A DNA stretch of 64,000 nt from Pseudomonas putida (GCF_001976065.1 NZ_MNAH01000009.1:58835-122834), one strand, 5' to 3'. Numbered from the stretch's first letter, positions 16,769-26,436 are shown. Translations and numbers: made by a program. The notes: generated by a model from the letters alone, not told the origin.

Positions 16769-18658
16769 ATGTCCCAACCGATCCGCATCAAGGACCACGA
16801 AAAAGACGCCCGTCTGGTGCGTGGCCGCGTCGTGTTCGGGGCCATTGCAGTGGTGCTGCTCATTGGTGTGCTGATCGCGCGCCTGTATTTCCTGCAGGTC
16901 ATCCAATACGAATATCACTCGACCCTGTCGGAAAACAACCGCGTCCATGTGCAACCGATTCCGCCGACCCGCGGCTTGATTTTCGACCGCAACGGCGTGG
17001 TGATTGCCGACAACCGCCCCAGCTTCAGCTTGAGCATGACCCGCGAGCGCTCCGGTGACTGGCAGCAAGTGCTCGATGTGATCGTCGAAGTGCTGGAGTT
17101 GACGCCCGAGGACCGGGTGATTTTCGAGAAGCGCATGCGCCAGGGGCGACGTCCGTTCGAGCCGGTACCGATCCTGTTTGAATTGACCGAAGAGCAGATC
17201 GCCCGCATTGCCGTGAACCAGTTCCGCCTGCCCGGGGTGGAAGTGGTCGCGCAACTGGTCCGCCACTATCCACAGGGCGCGCATTTTGCCCACTCGGTGG
17301 GTTACATGGGGCGGATCAACGAGAAAGAGCTGAAGTCGCTCGATCCGGTCAATTACAGCGGCACCCACCACATCGGCAAAACCGGCATCGAGCGTTTCTA
17401 CGAGCCGGAGCTGCACGGCCAGGTGGGTTACGAGGAAGTCGAGACCAACGCCCGCGGTCGCGTCTTGCGGGTGCTCAAGCGTACCGAACCGATTTCCGGC
17501 AAGGACATCGTCCTGAGCATGGACATCAAGCTGCAGGAAGCCGCCGAAGCCGCACTCGGCGGGCGTCGCGGCGCGGTGGTGGCCCTGGACCCGAAAACCG
17601 GTGAAGTACTGGCGATGGTCAGCCAGCCGAGTTTCGACCCGAACCTGTTCGTCACCGGCATCAGCTTCAAGGCCTATTCCGAGCTGCGCGACTCCATCGA
17701 CCGGCCGCTGTTCAACCGAGTCCTGCGTGGCCTGTACCCGCCGGGTTCGACCATCAAGCCGGCGGTAGCGATCGCCGGGCTGGATGCGGGTGTGGTGACC
17801 GCTTCATCCCGGGTGTTCGACCCGGGTTACTACATGCTGCCCAACTACGATCACAAATACCGTAACTGGAACCGTACCGGTGACGGCTTTGTCGACCTCG
17901 ATACGGCGATCATGCGCTCCAACGATACCTACTTCTATGACCTGGCCCACAAGCTGGGGATCGATCGGTTGTCGGCGTACATGACCAAGTTCGGCATTGG
18001 CCAGAAGGTCTCCCTGGACATGTTCGAAGAGTCGCCGGGGTTGATGCCGACCCGGGAATGGAAGCGGGCGACCCGTCGCCAGGCGTGGTTCCCGGGTGAA
18101 ACACTGATCCTCGGGATCGGCCAGGGCTACATGCAGTCGACGCCATTGCAACTGGCCCAGGCCACGGCACTGGTGGCCAACAAGGGCATCTGGAACCGTC
18201 CGCACCTGGCCAAGACCATCGAAGGCGAGAAGCCGGTGGACGAGAACCCGATGCCGGACATCGTCCTGCGCGATCCGTCGGACTGGACGCGGGTCAACCA
18301 TGGCATGCAGCAGGTCATGCACGGCGCCCGGGGTACCGCGCGCAAGGCCTCGATCGGCGCGCAATACCGGATTGCCGGCAAAAGTGGTACCGCCCAGGTG
18401 GTTGCGATCAAGCAAGGCGAGAAGTACGACCGTTCCAAGGTCCAGGAGCGTCATCGCGACCACGCCCTGTTCGTTGGTTTCGCCCCGGCGGACGATCCGA
18501 AGATCGTGGTGTCGGTGATGGTCGAGAACGGTGAATCCGGCTCTGGCGTCGCCGCGCCGGTGGTGCGTCAAGTCATGGACGCCTGGCTCCTGGGCCCGGA
18601 CGGCCGCTTGAAGCCCGAATACGCCGCCCCTATCAGTGCAGAGGCAACCGCCCCGTGA
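16769..18658 (+). CDS. mrdA: Penicillin-binding protein 2 (elongasome transpeptidase)
   Basis: PBP2 cross-links new peptidoglycan during cell elongation together with RodA. The 629-aa protein has one N-terminal membrane helix (about 20-44), a dimerisation domain with PPTRGLIFDRNG, and a transpeptidase domain with the active-site Ser327 in PGSTIK, the SND motif and the KSGT motif (GKSGTAQVV). The ATG at 16769 starts MSQPIRIKDHEKDARL; an upstream in-frame start lies inside rlmH and is unlikely. Its stop overlaps the rodA start by one base. Confidence 0.97.
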   Translation: MSQPIRIKDHEKDARLVRGRVVFGAIAVVLLIGVLIARLYFLQVIQYEYHSTLSENNRVHVQPIPPTRGLIFDRNGVVIADNRPSFSLSMTRERSGDWQQVLDVIVEVLELTPEDRVIFEKRMRQGRRPFEPVPILFELTEEQIARIAVNQFRLPGVEVVAQLVRHYPQGAHFAHSVGYMGRINEKELKSLDPVNYSGTHHIGKTGIERFYEPELHGQVGYEEVETNARGRVLRVLKRTEPISGKDIVLSMDIKLQEAAEAALGGRRGAVVALDPKTGEVLAMVSQPSFDPNLFVTGISFKAYSELRDSIDRPLFNRVLRGLYPPGSTIKPAVAIAGLDAGVVTASSRVFDPGYYMLPNYDHKYRNWNRTGDGFVDLDTAIMRSNDTYFYDLAHKLGIDRLSAYMTKFGIGQKVSLDMFEESPGLMPTREWKRATRRQAWFPGETLILGIGQGYMQSTPLQLAQATALVANKGIWNRPHLAKTIEGEKPVDENPMPDIVLRDPSDWTRVNHGMQQVMHGARGTARKASIGAQYRIAGKSGTAQVVAIKQGEKYDRSKVQERHRDHALFVGFAPADDPKIVVSVMVENGESGSGVAAPVVRQVMDAWLLGPDGRLKPEYAAPISAEATAP

Positions 18659-19800
18659 TGAATAATTTTGATCGCATGCTCTCCAGCGAGGATGTGATGC
18701 GTCGTCGTGCGACGCTGCTGCAACGCCTGCACATCGACGGTCCGCTCCTGATTCTGCTGCTGACCCTGGCTGCCGGCAGCCTGTTCGTGTTGTATTCGGC
18801 CAGTGGCAAGAGCTGGGATTTGCTGGCCAAGCAGGCCACGTCGTTCGGCATCGGCTTGGTGTCGATGATCGTTATCGCTCAGTTAGAGCCGCGTTTCATG
18901 GCTCGCTGGGTACCGGTCGGTTACGTGATCGGCGTGCTTTTGCTGGTAGTGGTCGACATCATGGGTCACAACGCCATGGGCGCCACGCGCTGGATCAACA
19001 TTCCCGGTGTGATCCGCTTCCAACCTTCGGAGTTCATGAAGATCCTGATGCCGGCGACCATCGCCTGGTACCTGTCCAAGCGCACCTTGCCGCCGCAACT
19101 CAAGCATGTGGGTGTGAGCCTGTTTCTGATCGGCTTGCCATTCATCCTGATCGTGCGTCAGCCCGACCTCGGCACTTCATTGCTGATTCTGGCGGGGGGC
19201 GCCTTTGTGCTGTTCATGGGCGGCCTGCGCTGGCGCTGGATCCTCAGCGTGCTCGCTGCCGCCGTGCCGGTGTCCGTGGCCATGTGGTATTTCGTGATGC
19301 ACGATTACCAGAAGCAGCGCGTCCTCACGTTCCTCGACCCGGAAAGTGACCCGTTAGGCACCGGCTGGAACATCATCCAGTCCAAAGCCGCCATCGGTTC
19401 CGGCGGTGTGTTCGGCAAGGGTTGGTTGCTGGGCACCCAGTCACACCTGGATTTCCTGCCGGAAAGCCACACCGACTTCATCATTGCGGTACTGGGGGAA
19501 GAGTTCGGCCTGGTGGGCATTTGCGCCCTGTTACTGATCTACCTGCTGTTGATCGGTCGTGGGCTGGTGATCACCGCCCAGGCGCAGACACTGTTCGGCA
19601 AATTGCTGGCGGGCGCCTTGACCATGACATTTTTTGTGTATGTTTTCGTCAACATCGGTATGGTCAGCGGCCTGTTGCCGGTGGTGGGGGTGCCGTTGCC
19701 GTTCATTAGCTACGGAGGAACTTCGCTGGTAACGCTGCTGTCAGCGTTTGGGGTTTTGATGTCGATCCATACCCATCGCAAGTGGATCGCGCAGGTTTGA
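18658..19800 (+). CDS. mrdB: Rod-shape-determining glycosyltransferase RodA
   Basis: RodA is the SEDS-family polymerase that makes glycan strands with PBP2. The 380-aa protein has about ten transmembrane helices and the conserved segments IRFQPSEFMKI, RQPDLGTSLL, GSGGVFGKGWLLGTQSHLDFLPESHTDF and the C-terminal GVPLPFISYGGTSL. The last stretch before PES contains the catalytic Asp-region of SEDS proteins. The ATG overlaps the mrdA stop (TGATG), so the two are coupled. Confidence 0.97.
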   Translation: MNNFDRMLSSEDVMRRRATLLQRLHIDGPLLILLLTLAAGSLFVLYSASGKSWDLLAKQATSFGIGLVSMIVIAQLEPRFMARWVPVGYVIGVLLLVVVDIMGHNAMGATRWINIPGVIRFQPSEFMKILMPATIAWYLSKRTLPPQLKHVGVSLFLIGLPFILIVRQPDLGTSLLILAGGAFVLFMGGLRWRWILSVLAAAVPVSVAMWYFVMHDYQKQRVLTFLDPESDPLGTGWNIIQSKAAIGSGGVFGKGWLLGTQSHLDFLPESHTDFIIAVLGEEFGLVGICALLLIYLLLIGRGLVITAQAQTLFGKLLAGALTMTFFVYVFVNIGMVSGLLPVVGVPLPFISYGGTSLVTLLSAFGVLMSIHTHRKWIAQV

Positions 19801-19817
19801 ATAAGGTGAAGAGTTCA

Positions 19818-20828
19818 ATGCAAGTAATGCGTGGCTGGGCGACTCGATACGCGCCATGGGTCGGCCTGGTAAGCATCCTTGGCACTGCGCCGCAAGCGTC
19901 GGCCGGCGATTACGAAGGCTCGCCCCAAGTGGCCGAGTTCGTCGGCGAGATGACCCGCGACTATGGCTTCGCCGGTGAGCAGCTGATGGGCGTGTTCCGC
20001 GAGGCGCAGCGTAAACAATCGATCCTGGACGCCATTTCGAAACCCGCCGAGCGGGTCAAGCAGTGGAACGAATACCGGCCGATGTTCATCACCGATGCGC
20101 GTATTGCCCGTGGCGTCGACTTCTGGCGCCAGCATGAGGCCGTACTGGCCCGTGCCGAGCAGGAATACGGCGTGCCGGCGCAGGTAATTGTCTCGATTAT
20201 CGGCGTTGAGACCTTTTTTGGCCGCAATACCGGTAATTTCCGGGTAATTGACGCCTTGTCGACCCTCGGTTTCGACTATCCTCCCCGTGCCGAATTTTTC
20301 CGCAAGGAATTGCGTGAGTTCCTGCTGCTGGCCCGGGAAGAGCAGGTCGACCCGCTGACCCTCAAGGGCTCGTACGCCGGCGCCATGGGCTTGCCGCAGT
20401 TCATGCCCAGCAGCTTTCGCGCCTACGCGGTGGACTTCGACGGAGACGGCCACATCAATATCTGGAACAACCCGGACGATGCCATCGGCAGCGTCGCCAG
20501 TTATTTCAAGCGCCATGGCTGGGTGGCCGGCGAGCCGGTGGTCAGTCGCGCCGATGTGCGGGGTGAGCAGGTGGACGAAGGTTTGACCACCGGTATCGAA
20601 CCGACTAAAACCGTTGGAGAGTTGCGGGCCCTGGGCTGGTCAAGTCATGATGCGCTGCGCGATGATATGCCGGTTACCGCATTCCGGCTGGAAGGCGACA
20701 ATGGCCCTGAATACTGGATGGGCCTGAAGAATTTCTACGCGATCACGCGTTATAACCGCAGCGTGATGTACGCCATGGCCGTACATCAACTGTCTGAACA
20801 GCTGGTCCAAGCACGGGGCGTCAAGTAA
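19818..20828 (+). CDS. mltB: Lytic murein transglycosylase B
   Basis: MltB cleaves the MurNAc-GlcNAc bond of peptidoglycan with formation of a 1,6-anhydro end. The 336-aa protein has an N-terminal signal region (about residues 1-30) without a lipobox cysteine, so it should be periplasmic and soluble, like P. aeruginosa SltB1. The catalytic Glu131 is in IIGVETFFGRNTG; LPQFMPSSFRAYAVDFDGDG follows. The ATG at 19818 is preceded by AAGGTGAAGAG. It lies between rodA and rlpA, linking glycan synthesis with trimming. Confidence 0.94.
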   Translation: MQVMRGWATRYAPWVGLVSILGTAPQASAGDYEGSPQVAEFVGEMTRDYGFAGEQLMGVFREAQRKQSILDAISKPAERVKQWNEYRPMFITDARIARGVDFWRQHEAVLARAEQEYGVPAQVIVSIIGVETFFGRNTGNFRVIDALSTLGFDYPPRAEFFRKELREFLLLAREEQVDPLTLKGSYAGAMGLPQFMPSSFRAYAVDFDGDGHINIWNNPDDAIGSVASYFKRHGWVAGEPVVSRADVRGEQVDEGLTTGIEPTKTVGELRALGWSSHDALRDDMPVTAFRLEGDNGPEYWMGLKNFYAITRYNRSVMYAMAVHQLSEQLVQARGVK

Positions 20829-21835
20829 TGCGGGCATTGCCTATGAATAAACCCCTGAAGCTGATGGCATTTGCCGCGTTGGCAGTGCTGGTCGCCAGTT
20901 GTTCGACCAGCCGCGCGCCGGCGCAGAAGTCGTCCACCGCCGTGCGCTCGGCGCCGGGGCTGGACATCAACCGTGCGCACAAGGATGGCGCGCCATGGTG
21001 GGACGTCGACGTTTCGCGTATCCCGGACGCCACGCCAACCCTGCACACCGGCCCGTACAAGGCCAACCCGTACACGGTGCTGGGCAAGACTTACTTCCCG
21101 CTGCAAGAGTCCAAGACCTACGTGCAGTCGGGTACCGCGTCCTGGTACGGCACCAAATTCCACGGTCAGAACACTGCCAACGGCGAAGTGTATGACTTGT
21201 ATGGCATGAGTGCCGCCCACAAGACCTTGCCGCTGCCGAGTTACGTTCGGGTGACTAACCTGGACAACAACAAGTCCGTGATCCTGCGGGTCAACGACCG
21301 CGGTCCGTTCTACTCGGACCGGATCATCGACTTGTCCTATGCCGCCGCCAAGAAGCTCGGGTATGCCGAAACCGGCACCGCGCGGGTCAAGGTCGAAGGC
21401 ATCGATCCGCAGCAATGGTGGGCAGCCAAAGGCCGTCCGGCGCCATTGATGCTCAATGAGCCGAAAGTCGCGCAGAATAGCGCCCCGGTGATCACGGCCT
21501 CGGCCGGCACCGTCGAGCAATGGACGCCACCGCCGCAGCAACACGCCGCCGCCGTTGTCCCGGTACAACTGGATGCAAAAAAAAACGCTTCTGCACCAGC
21601 GTCTGGCCAGTATCTGCAGGTGGGCGCGTTCGCCAACCCGGACGCTGCCGAACTGCTGAGGTCCAAGCTCAGCGGGATGGTGAGCGCTCCGGTGTTCATC
21701 AGCTCGATCGTGCGCAATCAACAGACCCTGCATCGGGTACGCTTGGGGCCGATCGGTTCGCCGGGTGAAATCCAGCAAGTGCAGAACAGCGTGCGCCTGG
21801 CCAATCTCGGTTCGCCAAGTGTCGTGACTGAGTAA
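20828..21835 (+). CDS. rlpA: Septal ring lytic transglycosylase RlpA (lipoprotein)
   Basis: RlpA is an outer-membrane lipoprotein that in P. aeruginosa cleaves glycan strands lacking peptide stems at the septum. The 335-aa protein has a lipobox VASC (Cys25), a double-psi beta-barrel domain (about 97-185, GTASWYGTKFHGQNTANGE to DRGPFYSDRIIDLS) and a C-terminal SPOR domain (about 258-333, YLQVGAFANPDAAELL). A Pro/Ala/Gln-rich linker joins them. It overlaps mltB by one base (TAATG). An internal ATG at 20843 is an alternative start. Confidence 0.95.
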   Translation: MRALPMNKPLKLMAFAALAVLVASCSTSRAPAQKSSTAVRSAPGLDINRAHKDGAPWWDVDVSRIPDATPTLHTGPYKANPYTVLGKTYFPLQESKTYVQSGTASWYGTKFHGQNTANGEVYDLYGMSAAHKTLPLPSYVRVTNLDNNKSVILRVNDRGPFYSDRIIDLSYAAAKKLGYAETGTARVKVEGIDPQQWWAAKGRPAPLMLNEPKVAQNSAPVITASAGTVEQWTPPPQQHAAAVVPVQLDAKKNASAPASGQYLQVGAFANPDAAELLRSKLSGMVSAPVFISSIVRNQQTLHRVRLGPIGSPGEIQQVQNSVRLANLGSPSVVTE

Positions 21836-22020
21836 TACGTAGAACTTGATTGACGGTTCATCTGCGGTTTTGGGGGGTGAACCAGGTTGTTGGCTCGTCG
21901 AAGAACAAAAGCCCGGCAAAGGGTGGCTGGAGTGAGCAACTGAACACGCGATAACCCGTTAGAAGGTTATTTGATTAGTTTTGCCTTCGGGCAGTTTCCA
22001 TTAGCGATTTCGAGAGACGG

Positions 22021-23178
22021 ATGAACATCACCACCTTTGCCAAACGCCTGTGCCTTCTAGTCCCGCTGCTCCTCTCGCCTGCCGCATTCGCGGTCGAGAT
22101 GATGCCGTCCCCACCGCAATTGGCCGCCAAGGCCTACGTGCTCATGGACGCCAGCAGCGGCAACGTGCTGGTCGAAAACAATGGTGACCAGCGTCTGCCG
22201 CCAGCCAGCCTGACCAAGCTGATGACCGCGTACATCGCGACCCTCGAAATCCGTCGTGGCCAGATCGGTGAAAACGATCCGGTGACCGTCAGCGAAAACG
22301 CCTGGCGTACCGGCGGTTCCCGGATGTTCATCAAGGTCGGCTCGCAGGTGACCGTCAGCGACCTGCTGCACGGCATCATCATCCAGTCGGGTAACGACGC
22401 CAGCGTTGCGCTGTCCGAGCACATCGCCGGCAGCGAAGACGCGTTCGCCGACATGATGAACAAGACCGTGGCTGACCTGGGCATGACCAACAGCCACTTC
22501 ATGAACCCGACCGGCCTGCCGAACCCCGAGCACTACTCGTCGGCTCACGACATGGCCGTGCTGGCCCGCGCGATCATCCACGAAGACCCGGCTCACTATG
22601 CGATCTACTCGCAGAAAGAGTTCTTCTGGAACGGCATCAAGCAACCAAACCGCAACCTGCTGCTGTGGCGCGACAAGACCGTCGATGGCCTGAAAACCGG
22701 CCACACCGACGAAGCCGGCTACTGCATGGTGTCTTCGGCCGTACGTGATGGCATGCGCCTGATCGCCGTAGTGTTCGGCACCAACAGCGAAGTGGCCCGC
22801 GCCGCCGAAACCCAGAAGCTGCTGACCTACGGTTTCCGCTTCTTCGAAACGCAGACCTTCTATCAGAAGGGCACCGAGCTGGCCCAGGCTCCGGTCTGGA
22901 AAGGCGCCACCAACCAGGTCAAGGCTGGCCTGGCTGAAGACCTGACCATGACCCTGCCAAAAGGCCAGCTGAAAAAGCTTGCCGCCAGCATGACCATGAA
23001 CCCGCAACTGATTGCGCCAATCGCCAAGGGCGACGTGATCGGTAAAGTCGAAGTCAAACTGGAAGACAAGGTGGTGCACAGCGCCGACCTCATCGCCCTG
23101 GATGGCATAGAAGAGGGTGGTATCTTCCGTCGCATGTGGGATAGCATCCGTCTATTCTTCTACGGCTTGTTCAACTGA
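22021..23178 (+). CDS. dacC: D-alanyl-D-alanine carboxypeptidase (PBP5/6 type)
   Basis: This enzyme trims the terminal D-Ala from peptidoglycan stem peptides in the periplasm. The 385-aa protein has a cleavable signal peptide ending AAFA (residue 24), the active-site SLTK (63-66), SGN (123-125) and KTG (225-227). A C-terminal PBP5 beta domain and an amphipathic anchor ending SIRLFFYGLF hold it to the inner membrane. The symbol follows P. aeruginosa dacC in the same position; many fluorescens annotations use dacA. Confidence 0.96.
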   Translation: MNITTFAKRLCLLVPLLLSPAAFAVEMMPSPPQLAAKAYVLMDASSGNVLVENNGDQRLPPASLTKLMTAYIATLEIRRGQIGENDPVTVSENAWRTGGSRMFIKVGSQVTVSDLLHGIIIQSGNDASVALSEHIAGSEDAFADMMNKTVADLGMTNSHFMNPTGLPNPEHYSSAHDMAVLARAIIHEDPAHYAIYSQKEFFWNGIKQPNRNLLLWRDKTVDGLKTGHTDEAGYCMVSSAVRDGMRLIAVVFGTNSEVARAAETQKLLTYGFRFFETQTFYQKGTELAQAPVWKGATNQVKAGLAEDLTMTLPKGQLKKLAASMTMNPQLIAPIAKGDVIGKVEVKLEDKVVHSADLIALDGIEEGGIFRRMWDSIRLFFYGLFN

Positions 23179-23190
23179 TAGTGTGCACCA

Positions 23191-23225
23191 GCATGGCCCC
23201 GCGCTGACCCGGCGTGGGGCCATGC
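23191..23225 (+). other. Intercistronic hairpin between dacC and ybeD
   Basis: GCATGGCCCCGCGC (23191-23204) pairs with GCGTGGGGCCATGC (23212-23225) over seven bases, a 14-bp stem with one G-U pair in RNA. No T-tract follows, so it is more likely a processing or mRNA-stabilising element than a terminator. Confidence 0.6.
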
Positions 23226-23261
23226 CGTCGCCACGGCTTACGCTTACGAGGCCGTTACGCC

Positions 23262-23537
23262 ATGACCGATACCGAAGTAAAGGCGCCCAAGATCGAATTC
23301 CCCAACGTTGATTACCCGGTTAAGGTGATCAGCGATACCGGTGTGGGCAACAAGGACAAGATCATCGAGATCGTCAAGAAACACGCGACGATCAACCATG
23401 ACCGCGTGGATGAGCGCCAGAGCACCAACGGCAAGTACACCACGATCCAGTTGCACATCGTTGCGACCGACCAGGACCAGCTGTACAACATCAACAGCGA
23501 ACTGCGGGCAACCGGTTTCGTGCACATGGTGCTGTGA
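23262..23537 (+). CDS. ybeD: YbeD/DUF493 family protein
   Basis: A 91-aa protein of the small ACT-like DUF493 family, with IEFPNVDYPVKVISDTG at the N-terminus and YTTIQLHIVATDQDQLYNINSEL in the middle. The fold resembles regulatory ACT domains; no function is proven, though it always lies between dac and lipB in gamma-proteobacteria. The ATG at 23262 has only a weak upstream site. Its TGA overlaps the lipB ATG. Confidence 0.93.
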   Translation: MTDTEVKAPKIEFPNVDYPVKVISDTGVGNKDKIIEIVKKHATINHDRVDERQSTNGKYTTIQLHIVATDQDQLYNINSELRATGFVHMVL

Positions 23538-24184
23538 TGTCCGGCACGCTGGGCTTTCGCGAGCTTGGCCAGATGGCTTACGAGCCGGTCTGGCATGCCA
23601 TGCAGCGCTTCACCAACGAACGGGGCAGCGACGCTGCCGACGAGATCTGGCTGGTCGAGCACCCGCCAGTCTTCACCCAGGGCCAGGCCGGCAAGGCCGA
23701 GCACCTGCTGCTGCCGGGCGATATCCCGGTGGTGCAGGTCGACCGCGGTGGCCAGGTGACGTATCACGGCCCCGGGCAACTGGTGGCCTACCTGTTGCTG
23801 GATGTACGCAAGCTGGGTTTCGGCGTACGAGACCTGGTGAGTCGCATGGAGTCATGCCTGATCGAGCTGCTCGCCAGTTACGGCGTGACCGCCGCGGCCA
23901 AGCCGGATGCGCCGGGTGTGTATGTCGATGGAGCGAAAATCGCTTCCCTGGGTCTGCGGATCCGCCACGGTTGTTCCTTTCACGGCCTGGCCCTGAACGT
24001 GGACATGAACCTGGAACCGTTTCGACGGATTAATCCCTGCGGCTACGCCGGGCTGGCGATGACCCAGCTGAGCGATCACGCAGGATCGATTGAATTTGCC
24101 GAGGTTAGTGCCCGGCTGCGCGCGCAGCTCGTCAAACACCTCGACTATGCTGAGCAGACGACCCTGACGGGCGGAATCGACTGA
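23537..24184 (+). CDS. lipB: Lipoyl(octanoyl) transferase
   Basis: LipB moves octanoyl groups from acyl carrier protein to lipoate-dependent enzyme domains. The 215-aa protein carries the signature RGGQVTYHGPGQ, the catalytic lysine in VDGAKIASLGLRIRHGCSFHG and the catalytic cysteine in INPCGYAG. The ATG at 23537 overlaps the ybeD stop by one base. lipA follows after one base, so the lipoate pathway is a single translational unit. Confidence 0.97.
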   Translation: MSGTLGFRELGQMAYEPVWHAMQRFTNERGSDAADEIWLVEHPPVFTQGQAGKAEHLLLPGDIPVVQVDRGGQVTYHGPGQLVAYLLLDVRKLGFGVRDLVSRMESCLIELLASYGVTAAAKPDAPGVYVDGAKIASLGLRIRHGCSFHGLALNVDMNLEPFRRINPCGYAGLAMTQLSDHAGSIEFAEVSARLRAQLVKHLDYAEQTTLTGGID

Positions 24185-24185
24185 T

Positions 24186-25208
24186 ATGACTACTGATGCA
24201 GTGCAAACCATGATCCCGACGCTCGATGTCTCCGAGCGCCCGGCCCCGCGTGCCAAGGTTGAAGCCGGCGTCAAGCTGCGCGGCGCCGAGAAGGTTGCAC
24301 GCATCCCGGTAAAGATCATTCCGACCACCGAACTGCCGAAGAAACCGGACTGGATTCGTGTGCGTATTCCGGTCTCTCCGGAAGTCGACCGCATCAAGGC
24401 CCTGCTGCGTAAACACAAGCTGCACAGCGTGTGCGAAGAAGCTTCCTGCCCGAACCTGGGCGAGTGCTTCTCCGGCGGCACCGCGACCTTCATGATCATG
24501 GGTGACATCTGCACCCGTCGTTGCCCGTTCTGCGACGTCGGCCACGGCCGTCCGAAGCCACTGGACGTCAACGAGCCGGAAAGCCTGGCCATCGCCATCG
24601 CCGACCTGAAACTCAAGTACGTGGTGATCACCTCGGTCGACCGCGACGACCTGCGCGACGGCGGTGCCCAGCATTTTGCCGACTGCATCCGCGAAATCCG
24701 CAAACTGTCGCCGAACGTACAGCTCGAAACCCTGGTCCCGGACTACCGTGGCCGCATGGACATCGCCCTGCAAATCACCGCTGCCGAGCCACCGGATGTC
24801 TTCAACCACAACTTGGAAACCGTGCCGCGCCTGTACAAGGCTGCGCGTCCGGGTTCGGACTACCAGTGGTCGCTGACGTTGCTGCAACGCTTCAAGCAGA
24901 TGATGCCGCACATCCCGACCAAATCCGGCCTGATGCTGGGTCTGGGCGAAACCGACGAAGAAGTCATCGAGGTCATGAAGCGCATGCGCGAACACGACAT
25001 CGACATGCTGACCCTGGGCCAGTACCTGCAGCCGTCACGCAGCCACTTGCCGGTGCAGCGTTTCGTGCACCCGGACACCTTCGCCTGGTTCGCCGAGGAA
25101 GGTTACAAAATGGGCTTCAAGAACGTTGCTTCCGGCCCCCTGGTACGCTCCTCGTACCACGCCGACGAGCAGGCGAAGCTGGTCAAGGCCGAGTTGATGT
25201 CGTCCTGA
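24186..25208 (+). CDS. lipA: Lipoyl synthase (radical SAM)
   Basis: LipA inserts two sulphur atoms into the protein-bound octanoyl chain. The 340-aa protein has both iron-sulphur motifs: the auxiliary cluster CEEASCPNLGECF and the radical-SAM CTRRCPFCDVGHG. The C-terminal RSSYHADEQ supplies the conserved serine ligand. A strong terminator follows 18 bases after the stop codon and closes the proA-to-lipA block. Confidence 0.98.
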   Translation: MTTDAVQTMIPTLDVSERPAPRAKVEAGVKLRGAEKVARIPVKIIPTTELPKKPDWIRVRIPVSPEVDRIKALLRKHKLHSVCEEASCPNLGECFSGGTATFMIMGDICTRRCPFCDVGHGRPKPLDVNEPESLAIAIADLKLKYVVITSVDRDDLRDGGAQHFADCIREIRKLSPNVQLETLVPDYRGRMDIALQITAAEPPDVFNHNLETVPRLYKAARPGSDYQWSLTLLQRFKQMMPHIPTKSGLMLGLGETDEEVIEVMKRMREHDIDMLTLGQYLQPSRSHLPVQRFVHPDTFAWFAEEGYKMGFKNVASGPLVRSSYHADEQAKLVKAELMSS

Positions 25209-25226
25209 TTCGGCCATGAAAACACA

Positions 25227-25262
25227 GCCCGCAACGTTCAATCGGCCTTGCGGGCTTTTTTT
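25227..25262 (+). terminator. Rho-independent terminator after lipA
   Basis: GCCCGCAA (25227-25234) pairs with TTGCGGGC (25248-25255), followed by seven T residues. It is the clear 3' end of the lipB-lipA transcript. Confidence 0.92.
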
Positions 25263-25379
25263 GCGTGTCTCACAACGACATCGGTCTTTTCCTGCGACTA
25301 CGCGATGCTTGATCCGCTTCTGTTTATCTACGTTCCTGACTAATGTGTGTTTGATGCTTTCACGCAGGGAGATCCATGG

Positions 25380-26327
25380 ATGAACGCAAGACCTGACCCG
25401 ACGCTCATTCCCCACACCCCTGTACCGGCCTTGCCGATGAAAGGGCTGATCGGTGTTATCGCGCCAGCAGGTCCGGCCGCGCTGGACACCAAGAAAGCCA
25501 TCGCCTGGATGCGTGCTCGCGGTCATTCACTGCGGATATTTCCCGGGGTGTTCGAGAAGGATGGCTACCTGGCCGGCAGCGACGATGTGCGACTCAACGA
25601 CCTGCACGCCGCGTTCATGGACCCTGAGGTCGATGCGATTATTTGCCTGCGCGGCGGATACGGTACCCCTCGGTTGCTGGATCGCATCGATTTCCAGCTG
25701 CTGCGCCAAAATGCCAAGCCATTCATTGGCTATAGCGACATCACCGCGCTGCACCTGGCGATCAGCCGCTACGCGGGTTTCGTGACCTTCCATGGCCCGC
25801 TGCTCAACGCCGATCTGCTGGGCGAACGGCTGCCACCGACCGAGTCCTCGTTCTTCAACATGCTCAGAGGGCAGTGCAGGGCTGGTATGGTGCTTACCCA
25901 CCCGGTTGGCCGCCCTTTGACCACGATCGTGCCGGGTGTCGCTTTTGGGCGCCTTCTAGGTGGCAACCTGTCGATGATTGCCGCGACCATGGGCACGCCT
26001 TACGAGATTGATGCTGCAGGTGTCATTCTGTTTATCGAGGACATCAACGAGCCGCTGTATCGCATCGACCGGCTGCTGACCCATCTGCGCCTGGCGGGCG
26101 TATTACGCAAGCTGCGCGGGGTTCTGGTGGGTGATGTAGCGGGGGTAGAGCCGCAGGCTCTGGATCGATTGCTCAAGCAGACCCTGGAACCCTTTGGCAT
26201 CCCGGTGCTGTCCGGGTGGCGCAGCGGGCACTGCAATCCGAACCTGACGTTGCCAATGGGCGCCTTGGTGAAGCTGGATGCAGGGGACCAGCAACTGATC
26301 CTGGAACAAAACGTCGTCAGGCGGTAG
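25380..26327 (+). CDS. ldcA: LD-carboxypeptidase (peptidase S66, LdcA type)
   Basis: LdcA removes the terminal D-Ala from murein tetrapeptides in the cytoplasm during wall recycling, making the tripeptide that Mpl uses. The 315-aa protein has the S66 nucleophile in IGYSDITALH (Ser119), the glutamate in LFIEDINEPLYRIDR and the histidine in WRSGHCNPN. GVIAPAGPA near the N-terminus is also typical. The ATG at 25380 lies eight bases after GGGAGA; a second ATG at 25375 is out of frame. MccF-like immunity proteins share this fold, but the recycling enzyme is more likely here. Confidence 0.88.
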   Translation: MNARPDPTLIPHTPVPALPMKGLIGVIAPAGPAALDTKKAIAWMRARGHSLRIFPGVFEKDGYLAGSDDVRLNDLHAAFMDPEVDAIICLRGGYGTPRLLDRIDFQLLRQNAKPFIGYSDITALHLAISRYAGFVTFHGPLLNADLLGERLPPTESSFFNMLRGQCRAGMVLTHPVGRPLTTIVPGVAFGRLLGGNLSMIAATMGTPYEIDAAGVILFIEDINEPLYRIDRLLTHLRLAGVLRKLRGVLVGDVAGVEPQALDRLLKQTLEPFGIPVLSGWRSGHCNPNLTLPMGALVKLDAGDQQLILEQNVVRR

Positions 26328-26423
26328 GAGCAAGCTTGCTTGCGATGGTCGTAAAACGATTGCGCGTGTTTACCGGTTAAACGCAGCGATCTCGGGTCCA
26401 TCGCGAGCAAGCTCGCTCCTACA
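26324..26423. repeat. REP pair (inverted, GTAGGAGC class)
   Basis: GTAGGAGCAAGCTTGCTTGC (26324-26343) faces CGCGAGCAAGCTCGCTCCTAC (26402-26422). The copies use TAGGAG in place of TGGGAG, a separate subclass. The pair sits between convergent ldcA and sltB3. Confidence 0.8.
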
Positions 26424-26436
26424 GTGGATAAGGCGC

